In this document: in pieces, positions 18,115 through 44,258 of the stretch | How the letters are laid out: every line of letters begins with the position of its first letter | Numbering within the stretch: the stretch's first letter is position 1 | NCBI RefSeq assembly: GCF_040054535.1 | Contig: NC_090784.1 | Location: forward strand, 16,122,001-16,186,000 | Length of the DNA: 64,000 bases | From: Antennarius striatus | Lineage: Eukaryota > Chordata > Actinopteri > Lophiiformes > Antennariidae | Direction of reading: 5' to 3' | Notes under the pieces: generated by a model | What the model saw: the letters and a program-made list of their open reading frames with translations, nothing else | Databases searched by the model: none | Told to the model about the DNA's origin: nothing | Translations under genes and position numbers: made by a program

Positions 18115-19564
18115 GCCAGTTTTCATCCAGCCTTGGCAGACTGAGGGAGACTCGTTGTCAGCGTGTGTTTGACTGGATGAGACCTTATTTCTGAACTTGT
18201 TCTGAATGTGAGTGTGTGTTGTGTTTGCTTCTACGGTTATTCATGAAGGTATTTATAAGTAAACGTCATCCAAAATGAACATTTAAACCGAGGGAACCAA
18301 ACAAAATAAATACACCTTTTGTGTTCATAAATACATCTTATTTGGTGCAGAACTTTTCTCACATTCATCACGGGTAAACTGGAACTGCATGATATTACAA
18401 GTTAGTTTTCTACCTGATATCAGGTATTAGTTGTACCACCAGATTTCAGAACTCCTATATTCATGTTTTAACAACATTAGAGGAAACCTGTTCTTTATTT
18501 GAAGTTACTCCTATATGTCAGGACAGGTTTGGTCATCCTTGAATGTTTTTCTAAGTCTGAAAACACAATTTGAAGAAAAATAGCTGTGACATCTTTATCC
18601 AGGCATCACAAAGAACCACTAGTTCAGCCAAACCAGACGATAAAAAGGTGCAAGACTGCAAGGAGAAAACAGTTTGAGAATGATGAAAACAGATCACAAA
18701 AGAGAAACCCCGATGGTCAAACTAGCTGTGTTTAAAGTTACGGCCACTAACTGCATTTAGAGCCATATTCTTAAGAGTTCTTATGGTGACATTCAGTAAA
18801 TAAATGTGAGGACCCAAATTCAGAAACCTGTCAGAGCAAAAGAACTACAGTTTAGTTATTTAAGAACTAAATATTAACTAAAAAAAGCAGTGTTCACAGT
18901 TTACCAACAAGAAAAAGAAATCCAACAAACATAAAAATGCAAAATGTCCAACAAAGAAAGAAAAAAAAAAAGCCAAGGGATGGAGAAATCAGGAGACAAA
19001 ACTACAAGCAGAAAACACAAGAAAAGTGCAGCGATAAACTAACAGAGGTCATGGGCACAGAGGGAAGATCGATCGGTGTGGATGTGGACTGGGAGAATGG
19101 AAATGATGAGCAGATAACAGCAAAAAGAGAGAAGTACTCCACCTCTAAGCCCAGGACCATGTGTTTTAATAATAGGTTCATATTTAGCTGAGGCCAAATA
19201 TGTTACCAGAGGACCCACCCGTGTGTGGGTGTGTGTGGGTGTGTGTGGATGTGTGTGGATACTGTCTTTCACGTGTTTGTCACTGATCTGCATGAGAATC
19301 CCTTAAGTGGCTGCTTTTGGTAGATCTGCATGAAAGTGTGATTCACACGAACGAGCCAGGCATCACTTATCAAACGTCAGCTTCAGCGTGGTTATTTTTT
19401 ACAGCGGTTAATGTCCATTACTGTGAAATAATAAAATATTTTGTATTTTATTGGCGAATGGCCTCCCCCCTCTGTCTGACCTGCACCTGCCCCGGCTCTG
19501 CCCTTCAGTTGGGAATGGCTGCTCGGTGGAGGAGACTGACCTCAGATCTGTGTTAACGTAAGCC

Positions 19565-19680
19565 CCCAGGGGGCGGGGCTTCTCCTGCTGATCTCATTAA
19601 AGGATTTACGTTCCTCACCTGTCTGTCACTGAAGTGGCCTGAGGAGCAGAGGGGGGAGAAGAGCAAGAACGAAGAAGAAG
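19565..19680 (+). promoter_or_regulatory. Candidate GC-box promoter segment upstream of the complexin-like gene
   Basis: A GGGGGCGGGGC GC-box lies near 19568-19580, followed by a purine-rich stretch that could be a 5' untranslated exon. No TATA box is evident. The assignment to the complexin-like gene 2.2 kb downstream is a guess from position. Confidence 0.2.
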
Positions 19681-19767
19681 AGGGTGGGTTGGTCCATGTT
19701 TTCAAACGGGAAGTGTGAGAATCATGAGGGTAGTTACTTTAAATTTACCAAAAGCATGTGGGCATTT

Positions 19768-19880
19768 CATCCATCCATCCATCCATCCATCCATCCATCC
19801 ATCTTCTTGTAGGAGAGACAAGAACATACAAACTCCACACAGAAAGGAATCAAATCAGGAACTTTCTTGTTGAGAGGCAG
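19768..19880 (+). repeat. (CATC)n microsatellite plus SINE-like remnant
   Basis: Nine CATC units are followed by ACATACAAACTCCACACAG and GGAACTTTCTTGTTGAGAGGC. These are recognisable decayed parts of the same fish repeat as at 4975-5160. CATC or GATG arrays are often found beside it. Confidence 0.6.
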
Positions 19881-20069
19881 GAGAGCCATCCTTGTTTGCA
19901 TTTCTTGTTTCTTAATAACAATCAGCTGCTATCATGGGCTTTAATCGTTATGTATCATAATCCTTATGCACTGTATAGAAAAACAGATGCTGAACAAAAT
20001 AAAACATGCAACAATAAAAACAATGTAAGCAAATACAGTATTATATTATGAATACAAACAAGATAAAAG

Positions 20070-20264
20070 TTACATCGAACCAAGGACATTAAAAGTGTTG
20101 ACTAATGCATATGTTAAAGATGTGCCATAATTTATTAAATAGAGTTGGGTTTTCAACCTTGCACCAGCAGGGACGAGGAGACTGGATGGTATGTCTGGAG
20201 AAAGTAACTCTGATAAGCAACTTGGTGCAAGTCCATGCAAGGCTTTGTAGGATAAAAGAAACAC
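20070..20264 (-). mobile_element. LINE ORF2 C-terminal remnant
   Basis: The minus strand encodes YKALHGLAPSCLSELLSPD, the hallmark close to the end of L2/CR1-like reverse-transcriptase ORFs in fish, followed by a decayed RLKT motif. The expected downstream motifs are lost, so this is a dead fragment. The adjoining 20265-20420 segment also looks repeat-derived. Confidence 0.65.
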
Positions 20265-21548
20265 CTAAAAATCAGCTCTGGCTTGTTCTGACAGCCGGTG
20301 TAGTGAAGCCACGATGGTGTTTCTGATCATATTGTGTCGTTTCTGTCAGGATTGTGGCAGCAACGTTCTGGACAAGCTGCTGACTTCTAATAGAATATTA
20401 TAGCAGACAATTATGAAGGCTGGAAGATATGAGATGATTGTAAAAAGAGACAGTGACTAATAAAATGAAACCCAACAAGCTGTTATATTATACTTATCCT
20501 TACATTGGCTGACAGCTACATAAAAGCATGAAAGTGTGTTATAAACAGTTATTGCACATATAAGGATCATATAAAGGTGTGTGTCAAAGTAAGTACAACT
20601 GTTTTCACTATTGCCATTACAAACATATGTTGTCGTTTTTTAACAACCAATGTGAAACAAAAGGAAAAATAACCAAGTATAGAAAAAGTTGTTAAAAAAT
20701 TAATAAGATCTGTTTCCAATTTAAATAAAGTGAATAAAATGAAATTTCCTGTGTGCGTTCATCTGTCAGCTTTTGCTCGCGATCGGTCCAGCGATATTTT
20801 TTTCTGTTATCTCTCTTTCTCAGATTCTGGCATCTCTTGGCAGAAGTTTCATCCCATTGTCTTCTTGATTCATTTCCTCTCTCCGTGTGTCATCTGTGCT
20901 CCACTCGAAAAACAAATGGTGATTCTGATCTCGTAAGGAAGCGAGAAGATGTTATATCTTGAAAAAAAAAAGTGCCATTCAGTGGCAGATGAAATGCAGA
21001 CTTTAAAGTATTTTAATAATACCAATGAGCATCAACACTGATGTCAGTGTGTGTCAGTGGACATGACATCAGCTGGAGCCACAGACACGTGTGGTTGGGT
21101 GTATTCCCTGCCATAGCTAACAAGATTCCCCTCATTAAGTCCTTTAAGTGGTAATCTGTACTGGAGAGCTGGGGGTGTCAAAAACTGAGTCGAGTGGAGC
21201 AGAAGCTGAAAACAGAATACAGTCATTTACTTGTTGGTTGTCAAGGAGCCCAGACAGCATCTTGTGGAGTCTTCTGCTGTTCTGATGGTGCTTCTCTCTG
21301 CTTCTCGATTAAGTTTTGGTGGATTGTGTGGTTGTACCCTGACGCCATCTGGAACGCTCTTCATCAGGATTTTCAACAACAACTGCTGTGTGTTGGCCGC
21401 TTGTGGCCGTTTGCTCAGGTGAGAAAATGTTCTGGATGGGAAAACTTATCTAAGATAAAATCATGTTGGATTAAATAGAGACTTTCAAAAAAAATCTTGT
21501 ACTCTGTTTTCCCTGTAGATGACTTATCTGTGTGTAATCCTTGTAAGC

Positions 21549-21550
<2 letters not shown>

Positions 21551-21587
<37 letters not shown>

Positions 21588-21588
21588 T
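21551..21588. repeat. (GT)n microsatellite
   Basis: About 19 GT units upstream of the complexin-like first exon. Confidence 0.95.
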
Positions 21589-21791
21589 CTGAGCCTTGTC
21601 TGACTGCTGTCCTTGTCCTTGGCTTGTCTCAACCTGAGTTATTACCAGACGTGACACTTTGTGCTCTTGCCCCGTCAGAACATGAGTGAAGGAGAAACAA
21701 CAGTCAACACTTGCCCGTCATCTGTGGAAAAAGTAGCACCGTGAGACCAACACCACCACCCCCCCCCCCATCCTGAGAGCTCCGGTTCATC

Positions 21792-22898
21792 ATGGAGTCT
21801 GTGGCCAGAATGAAGAATTCACTGAAGACGCCCATCAGGAAGCTGACCAGCTGTGTGCTGGGGGTGAGGGAGAGGAAGCTGTGTGCCAAACCCAGGAAGA
21901 GGAGAGGCCGAGATGGGGGACGAAGAGGGGGCGGCAGCAGGTTGGGAAGGACACCCCCTTTCCGGACCACATATCCCAAGGACTTGTCAGTCATGCGCTC
22001 GTACCGGGTGGACCTGGAGAAGGAGAGGCAAGTGGAAACACAACACACAGCACTGGAGAACGCTTTAGTGTTTGACAGAATTCAGATAATGGAGGGGGGG
22101 GGGGGTTCTACATGTATCTGCTCTGAAATGAACTGCCAACCTGTTGAGAGTTTTCAGCCCCCCAGGATAAGCCCCAGGCCAGCTGCAATCCTGGATTAAA
22201 CCAAAACATACAGCTTCAGCCCACTTGGTGTGATATTACATTTAACAGTGATATTTTCTATTAGTAACAGCCTGATATGCCAAAACCTAAACAATTTAAA
22301 AGTAGAATATTTTGCCCTGAAATGTTTGTGAGTAAAAGTTTAGATGTGGATAGAATCAAAATATTTTTTAAGTAGGCTGCAGCGTGTGTGCTTTGTTGAT
22401 AATTATGCAAACAGCTTGACTTCAGAATTCCCTAGTTAATTTTATTTTACTTAAGTATCGTGTAACTCACACGCTGTTCTGCAGACATTATTTGGAGAAG
22501 GCAGCTGAGAGGATTCAATAATAATTCCACTCACCTGTGTTGTGGTAGAAACGTTCGTTCCTTTGACTGCAGCATGTCGAGTGTATCTGAGTTTTGTCTG
22601 CTGTGATTACAGAAAACAACGGGAAGCAATGAACGCTCAGAAGAACGCAGAGAGAGCAGCTATGAGGGCTCACTTCAGGAGGAAATACGAGCTGTCTGAG
22701 GTCTGGGACATTTCCATGCTTGTCCCATCATATAGTCAAAGGACTTGCTGTTGAAGTTTATCCGTTTAACTAAATAACTATTAATGAAACTCTTTTCAAA
22801 AAATCAATTTCTATTTCCTGTCTAAATGGTCAGTAATTTATGCACATTAACTTGTTCATGTTGAACTTATTCACAATGCAGGTTTTAAGGTTTTTAAG

Positions 22899-22957
<59 letters not shown>

Positions 22958-23402
22958 GTTGTTTGGTGCTTGCAGCCTGCAGATCTTTATTTTATCAAAC
23001 CATTGAAAATAAAATAATTGGCCTGCACTGCACCAATGTTATTCTAGGTCTGTTTTGTTGGTGCAGCCCATTCAGTGTACACCAGACAAACACAGATGTA
23101 ATCCATCCCATAATTTTGTTATCTGTGTCATATGTTCAGCCTTTTGATCTGTCTTATGTCTTTTCCTTAATGATTAGAGCCCCAAGGACACAAACCACCT
23201 GAGGTCTGTGGGAGGGAAGGTGTCTCTACCCCACGAGCTGTCGAGGATTGTTCATCCTGAAGACAAGACCAAGGACACCGGCTTCAACCTGCTGAGATCC
23301 TTCCAAGGCCTCAGCTTTGGCACGTCGGCGTTCACAGGGGGGAAACACATCAAGACATCTCCTCCTACACCAGCAACGGAGGTCTCCTGTAAAGTCATGT
23401 GA
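21792..23402 (+). CDS. Complexin-3/4-like protein with C-terminal CAAX box
   Basis: Complexins bind assembled SNARE complexes and clamp or promote synaptic vesicle fusion; types 3 and 4 are farnesylated and act at retinal ribbon synapses. Exons: 21792-22027, 22613-22700, 23178-23402; 549 nt, 182 residues (family about 160). An in-frame TGA at 21774 supports this ATG. Visible: MKNSLKTPIRKL near the N-terminus, a very basic Arg/Gly insert, the central SNARE-binding helix (AERAAMRAHFRRKYEL, against AERATLRSHFRDKYRL in CPLX3 from memory), then VSLPHELSRIV, and a terminal CKVM prenylation box. The reading frame needs exon 1 to end at AG before GCAAGT, a GC-AG intron. The acidic run seen in CPLX3/4 is reduced. 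It is divergent from both types, so no exact symbol is given; a lineage-specific paralogue is possible. Confidence 0.75.
22901..22950. repeat. (TC)n microsatellite in complexin-like intron 2
   Basis: Twenty-five uninterrupted TC units. Confidence 0.95.
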
Positions 23403-24741
23403 TCGATATGTGATCACAGGGAAGATACGCACACCGGCGGGGGAACCGTGCTCGAACGTGTTGAAAGAAAACCTGTGGCTCAGTATACAGTTTTAGGACG
23501 GTCATCCAGTTCTTTCACATACATGATAGCACTGCTGTATTCATGTGTATTGCATGTGTTCGTCTACTTTACCCTGTCAGGTGTGGCTAATCCACATCGA
23601 TGTGTCATTTACTATGTTAGACATCAGTGAGACAATGGAATGAGTGAGTTTATCTGAACAAATGTAATGCAGAATAATCAGACGTGGAGATAAGGATTCT
23701 TTAGTGGTTTGAGAATTTGTAATCTGAACAGTAAGTGTAACTGAAGTAGTCAGATAAATGTAGTTGAGTAAAAACTACAATATTTGCCTTTTAAATGCAG
23801 GTGATTAGAGGTTTTACGGTACATAAATACTATAAGCTCCTCAAATTTGTACGTAAGGACTATGCTTGAGGCGATTTATCCTTCACCACTGCCTATTACA
23901 CACAATGTCCTGATAATTTGTTTTTGTACTGCATTTTTGTCTTTTTTTTGGTAGTTTTGTGATAAGACAAAACAGTCAGAAATATGAACTTGTTCTATAA
24001 CGTTATTTAAATATTAATTTAAGTCAGCAGAGATTTCAATCAAACGTAAAAATGTAATGAATTCCCCTTTTGTCACATTAAGATTCTCATCAATGAGTGA
24101 CACTTAAACATGTACTAAGACAATCGTAATATTAGCTCGTCTAATGACAACCTTAATGAGAATTTTAGATTTCCCGTGACGAGGTTGAACAGATGTACAC
24201 CTCAAGTATGTTATATTCTAATTATAGATTTAATTCATTTCTTTTAACATTGTTGTTAAGTTTCTGGAAATATAGAAGATATAGATCCAACAGAGTGATC
24301 TGTACACAAGTAAGGATCCTCAGGGAGACACATTTCAACACACATTCACTGTACAGTATACAGTATACACACATATAGACAAATACAGTTTTGTACAGAG
24401 GACTAACTTTGCTGTTTCTTTGTATTAAGTGTTTAAAAGCACTGTTTGTTGTTGGGTTGGTACTGCTGGGTAATGTCGTCTCACAAATCAGTCAGTGTTC
24501 AGTTTGTATGCTCTGATAAAAACTTGTATTAAATGCATCTGTGACCAGCGGCGCTCCAGTTACTTTGGTCTTCTTGTGAATGCGTGTTTTTCAAAAGCCT
24601 GTTTTTGGACAGTGTTGTGATTTTCTTGAACTCTGAGCTTCACATCCATAAATCCTCACCTGGCGTCAGAGCAACAGAGCACATCCAAGGACATGAGGTT
24701 GGATGGAGGACGGAGGAGGGAAATAGTCAGTTCCCGCTGAT
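23403..24741. other. Intergenic region, complexin-like gene to cyp11c1
   Basis: AT-rich, no coding exon or clear repeat recognised. Near 24354-24370 there is a short palindromic run (ACAGTATACAGTATAC). The last about 100 bp is the likely cyp11c1 promoter/5'UTR. Confidence 0.5.
24646..24692 (+). promoter_or_regulatory. Candidate cyp11c1 proximal control sites
   Basis: A TATA-like CATAAAT lies near 24647, a CRE-like TGGCGTCA at 24661-24668 (one mismatch from TGACGTCA) and an SF-1-like CCAAGGACA at 24684-24692 (one mismatch from CCAAGGTCA). CRE and SF-1 sites are known controls of CYP11B genes. The order relative to the TATA-like box is unusual, so this is weak. Confidence 0.3.
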
Positions 24742-30393
<5,652 letters not shown>

Positions 30394-32381
30394 CACAGAC
30401 AGAGCGAAGAATAACTTCTGACACATTTCATCACACAATTCAGCAAAAATCTCCCAAACATAATCTCCCTAATAATTCCTAGTAATACTCATTTAAGCTC
30501 ATACAGGATTCTCATACGCTTTGTATTCAAAATAAGAATTAATGCTAATAAATAAAGTGTCATTTCCTCACACTGTTGTGCTTTTTGGGGACAAAAACGA
30601 CAATAAAACCGCTCCCCAGCAGATGGCGCTAGAACGCACAGCCGTCCATCCCATTCATTTGAATGTGCGTTCGCGTCCCTCCTCAGCGCTCAGTGTCGGC
30701 CTGCTGCCACATGGAACCAACAGGTTGGTGCTCACTTTCCTTAACCTGAATTTTATCCTGCGTTTTTATGCTTTCTCTAGACTGCATACAGTCTTGACAG
30801 CTTCTCTTTTCGCATCTGTGTTTCTGCCACAAATTGTCTGTTAAACTGCTTTTCACCTGGTTATCTTTCTTTCTGAGTGATGACTTACACTTTTCCTTTT
30901 CTTCAGCTGTTTCCTGATTTCCTGAACTCCATTAAAGTACCTTCCACTTTACTGAAACGTCTCACTGATTCACAACAAATGAAGTTTTTTTTTTTTTTAT
31001 TACTCTTTTATTTATTTATAGCAGTCTCGCTGTTTTCTCCCGCCTCCTTTTATTTATTTACTCAGTCTAAGGTTTCAAAATTTTCATGACTTGCTTTGTA
31101 CTTTGGTCTCCATGCGTCGCGCAACCTTTATTCCATGCGCGTTATTAATTACAGTGTCGGTGTGACAAGGTGGTGTGTGACCTGGGTCAGGGGACTGCCA
31201 GGTAAAAATTTTCCTCGTCAACTCGGGTACAAAGGTCTGTTTGTCCTTTGGCTAAAGATTTACACGCAGTCGCTGGGTTCATGCGTGACCGTGGAGGCGC
31301 CGCTCCACGCACAGACCAAACACTAAGTAAATGTTGCCGCTATGTGAAGACACGTCAACACCGTGTTACCTATTAAGTCAAAGTCTTCCACTTATCAGAC
31401 ATTATTCATCCAGTGTTCTTAGGAAGAGAACCTATAATAACTATAGGTTCAACAGTCATTCGTATAAACTTGTAAAGCAATAAAAAACAATTTACAGCAG
31501 CCTTATGGAAAGCACTGAAGGGGAAAAAATGTAAAATTCATAGAAAAGTATTGTAATGACGTCCTGTGTGTGGTTTGGGGTCAACAGTGACAAGATCAGG
31601 TTTAGAATGACATAAAGAAAACAAATATTGCATGTTGGTCATGCTGCTGACATTTTAGTGACTTAATGTCAATAGTCACTGGTTTCCATTTTTAGCTTCA
31701 GGTCTACTCAGTTTGCTCAGCAAACTGGTGCGAGTGGGAGGAGAGATGGAAGAGTAATAGAGGGGTCAAAAGGTAAAGACTTGCATAATGTCGAGTGCAC
31801 GGCCTGATCAGAGTCAAGGATACACGCAAAAGGAGGATTTCTGAAACACTTACAGAATAAACATCACGGGAGGAGGAGCTGTGTAAAAAAATGGATAGCA
31901 TTGGAAGACAAAGTAAGTGGACCAATGATTTTCTTTTTGTCATACAGGTGATGGATCGTCATACAACTTCACCTTGTCTATAACTCCAACTCTGTCCACT
32001 TGATTGATTGATTTGCATCCATTAACTGTTGAATTGAGCTGGAAAGGTAAAACATTCTTACGTACAATTACATTATATCTGTCGAATCATTTACCCTTTT
32101 TCCAATTCCACATCTTTTAACGTATTGGTCAGCTCAGCTGCACATCTTTTCAAATGCTTTTGATCTTATTGCTGAGTCATAAACACAGTTTCATTGATCA
32201 GTTGCACACATGCGTGCTGCTTCAGTTCACAATCATCTGCAAACACGCACAGCAATGCTTGGCTATGTCCATCAGCCTGGTTCACCTTTCTAATCAGTCA
32301 TAAAAGCTGCGCATTGACTGATATTTTGCAACTGTTTCTGACCTGACTTCTATTTATAGTTGGCCTTCCTGTAACAGGTAC

Positions 32382-32383
32382 GT

Positions 32384-32430
<47 letters not shown>

Positions 32431-32439
32431 TGTGTGTGT

Positions 32440-32498
<59 letters not shown>

Positions 32499-32508
32499 TG
32501 TGTGTGTG
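32382..32508. repeat. (GT)n microsatellite with TCTG interruptions
   Basis: Long GT tract interrupted by TC and ending in GAGAGAG and GTGTGTGTGG. Confidence 0.95.
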
Positions 32509-33502
32509 GACCTGGGGAAGTGTCAGAGGAGGCTTTCTGTGGGACATGTAATGATCTGTGCAGCGGTGCAGCAGAATTGGGTCACAGGGAGGTGGAGAGA
32601 GAGAAAAAGACAGAAATTACTGACAGCATCCAAATCCACAGGATGGATGAATGGCATTAGTTCACATTGTCCTGAGAAAACACCAACAATAAACATGATA
32701 CTCATTTTAAAGATGACGAGGTCTTAACCCCACAATAGACGTGTTAAAATAACAAATGAAAAACAAAAACAATTCTTTTTGTAGATGTTGCTGATGGATC
32801 TAAAACATCCTTGTCAGATTCCTCCTCTTCTTGAAGCCAGGCTTCTTCCTCTCCGTCACCTTCATCCTCAACCTCTTCACCCTGTTGTGCTGTTAGCAGC
32901 GACCTTGTCTGTCAGGCTCTCCTCACCTCCTTCTCTCTCCTCCCCTGAGGTGGCAGAAATTGCAGACTTGACTGGCTGCCATCCTTTAAAATGGATGACA
33001 TTGTCCTGGCTCTCAGTCTTTAGACAGGTATACCACAATGCTTTGCTGCTGGATCTTACAATCAGGTTTTATATAGCGCTGGTGAAAGGTGGATTCAATG
33101 AGGTTTGGTCTTAAAAGGTATGACTTACTGGTATCATGACAGTCTGAGTTGTAATTCTAAGATAGTAATAGGTGAAATGTGTTCCGTTGAACTTTAACTG
33201 GTTTCATCAGGAAAGTGCTTAGACAGAATCTTCAGAGAGATCTTTATCAAAGGTCGTCTGCCCTGACTGTGAACAAGGCAAATCTCCAAATGGAGTCCAC
33301 AGACTGGTGGTGATGGCTGATGACTCCGCTGAGAGGGATTAAATAAGTAAGAGATTAATACGTAGCTCATTCAAAGTCCCCACAGGGAAATTTCACTTCC
33401 TTTCTACACCACTAGACCCATAAACACATATGGACACAAGGCTATTGCAGACGATGTTAGTGAATACTTAGAGTCAAGTAATGAATAAATGGCAGTGAAT
33501 CT

Positions 33503-34800
33503 TTTTTTAAAAATTTATTTATTTATTTCAGACATGTTAATATAACAGACTTCACACCTTCATCACATTTACAACATCAACAGCATCTGAATAAAAAGGG
33601 CTGACGGGTAGAAGCCAATAGGCTTGTGAAATTCCTGTCCCCCAGAATCAACATAACATCTCATTACAATATGTAATCAACAAACTCAGACATTAAATGT
33701 TTTCAACCACTTCATCCATTGAATTTTGACAGACGTTCATACTCTTATCCACTTCCAGATATTAGACTTTTAACCTAGAATATAACCATGTTTACATTCT
33801 TCCTGGGAACACAAGGTTTGTTAACATCATGGATAGTCAAAACAAGAAGTTGACCTTGCCAGTGTTCTCAACAAGATTATAATGATCATATTAACCTCTT
33901 TCAGCAGACAGTGTTTATACAAGAATTAACCAGTTTGTTGCAGACACTTTAACAGTTTCACATGATATTGTCAAAATATATCAGCATGCCTTTTAACGTC
34001 TCAAATTTAATGTTATCCCGTGTTATCAGAAATCCATGTTTTGTTTTCTTGTTCATTAGTCCATGTTTATGACATCAATGATTTTGTTTTTTTCAACTGT
34101 TCCATGTAATACTTGACGTGTCCAAAATTTTGTAGTACTCCCAATATCGAAGTGACTCAGTTGTACTGATATTTGGTGTAGTAACAATTCTTGTCCGTCT
34201 TTATTGCTCGTATTTCACCAACTCTTCTGCACTCCTGATCACCATTGTTTTCATCTGGTCTGGAGAAAGCCCCTTTGTTTTGATGAAGACCCTGCAGTTG
34301 TTGGTCCAGGTGTTGTCGATCAGCCCATTCTTTTTCAGTTATTGAGCTATTTTAGCGATATCAGCATTCTTTTTAGTGAGATTCTCATTAATGTAGACAT
34401 TTTTTCCTTTCAGTTTGAAGCCTTGTTTCAGGAGAGCAATTTCATGTTTACGATTCTGGAATTTTATCAGCACTGCAGGTGGTCTCCTCCCTCCAGATGG
34501 TAATGGGTAACATGTCTCAATCTGGTCCGGATCTAGAGTTATCTCCAGATCCCTCAGTGGAGAACTCTCTTGTTGCTCCAGAGATGCGATGTCAGCGCTG
34601 GCCACAGCATTTGTGTAATTCCTCAGCTTAATTTTGATTCCAGTGATGAGCACATCATTCCTATGAATGCTTTGTTCCAGATCATTCATTCTTTGTTGTC
34701 CCAACTTTTTATCAAAGTCACTCTTTAAATCGCTCCTTAACTCTTTGAACATCTGATCTAGAGTATCCTCTGATTTTCCTCTTCCTCTAGTCATTTTGCA
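33503..34800 (-). mobile_element. Degenerate LINE copy, ORF1 plus 3' end, no ORF2 recognised
   Basis: On the minus strand an ORF1-like frame (34794 down to 34201) is followed by about 700 bp without an open frame, ending in TGTCTGAAATAAATAAATAAA and an A-rich tail at about 33503. No endonuclease or reverse-transcriptase motif was seen between ORF1 and the tail. The copy is therefore an internally deleted or half-LINE structure. Confidence 0.6.
34201..34794 (-). pseudogene. LINE ORF1-like protein with one internal stop
   Basis: The start MTRGRGKSEDTLDQMFKELR is followed by a Q/L/E-rich coiled-coil-like segment, then VLIKFQNRKHEIALLKQG and NVYINENLTKKNADIAKIAQ. This C-terminal block is typical of retroelement ORF1 nucleic-acid-binding proteins related to the FP-C domain. 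A TAA at 34339-34341 interrupts it, but the same frame continues (LKKNGLIDNTWTNNC, VFIKTKGL) to a natural stop at 34201-34203. One nonsense change in an otherwise open frame of about 197 codons suggests a fairly young but dead copy. Confidence 0.7.
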
Positions 34801-35689
34801 GAGAATCAGTGAGAGTCAGTATGGGTATGAAGAAGTGGAGGATGTGCATAACAGCTGCATGAACTTAAATTAGAGCTTCATATCACTTAATATTGAACAT
34901 AAGATAATCTAAAATCACATGCAATTGAATGTTTTGATTTTAGAGCTGTGTTTATCAACTTTATCACTGGTACCATTGGAACAATGCCTCAATATAAAAT
35001 GAACAGAGCCAATTGTATAGACACAGATAATTGTCTTTTTGTTTTTAACAATTATATATTTTTTTTGACTTTTTCTGCTGTCATTGCTTCGTTTCCATTA
35101 GCAGGTGTTATCAAATTAAAAAAAATCTCAAAACAAAATGCTAAACTGCACGTTAAACAAGATAATTTTCTGCCTCTCTGTTATCTGAAATATAACTTTA
35201 ATATTTGTTTCAGAAGAATTGATAGTGAAAAATTGTGTTGTTGTTTTGACCCTTCTGCGTCAAATGTCACCGTACAGCCTTTAATACTCCCTCTATACGG
35301 CGTCATATCTGCCTGCCTTCTTTCTCAAATGCCAACTTGTTGCTAATCTTAGAGTATCTGAAAAACGGCAGTGATTTGTGTGCATATCAGCCTTTTCGTA
35401 TGACAGCTGAATGCCAGCGTGTCATCCATCATGACCTCTCCGCACTGAAAAGAATGTCAGGCTAGTTTATACGTACTCTGTGTTTCTTCTGCTGTTTTCT
35501 GTACATTTAAAGGCTTTGGAGGTTTAATCCTTGATTATTATTCTTAGTACAAACAGTTTGAACCTTTCTTCTGGCTAATTTTTTCATACCAAAAACACCA
35601 TATGAGGCATTTAGTCCATTTACAGGTGGAGTTGACAGGAAGTGTTTATGACTGGCCTCACCCTGCTGACATTCTCCCTGTCACTATAG

Positions 35690-44258
<8,569 letters not shown>

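Larger units (their letters stand above)
16756..21791. other. Intergenic region, clk to complexin-like gene
   Basis: About 5 kb without a recognised exon. It contains the clk 3'UTR, a compound microsatellite at 17815-18114, AT-rich unique-looking DNA, a GC-box segment near 19571, a SINE-like remnant, a LINE ORF2 remnant near 20070-20264 and a (GT)n tract at 21551-21588. Confidence 0.6.
30394..35689. other. Intergenic region, cyp11c1 to pklr
   Basis: The cyp11c1 3'UTR is followed by AT-rich DNA, a (GT)n tract at 32382-32508, a CT-rich segment near 32820-32960 with no supported gene, the LINE remnant at 33503-34800, and about 900 bp that should hold the pklr promoter and short first exon, neither of which could be pinned down. 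Confidence 0.55.

Noticed and set aside
19768-19803. Regular repeats as a possible CRISPR array
   Set aside because: Simple tandem repeats without spacers, in vertebrate DNA.
32785-33114. 109-codon + strand frame, and a minus-strand frame with HFKGWQPVKSAISATSG
   Set aside because: No recognised family. The minus frame breaks after about 50 codons and the + frame is a CT-rich translation. It may be a decayed gene or repeat fragment, but this is unsupported.
35602-35689. Using the upstream ATG at 35602 as the pklr start
   Set aside because: It would need the exon to run through a good acceptor (CCCTGTCACTATAG), and the added residues do not resemble PK. Kept only as an alternative in the gene entry.
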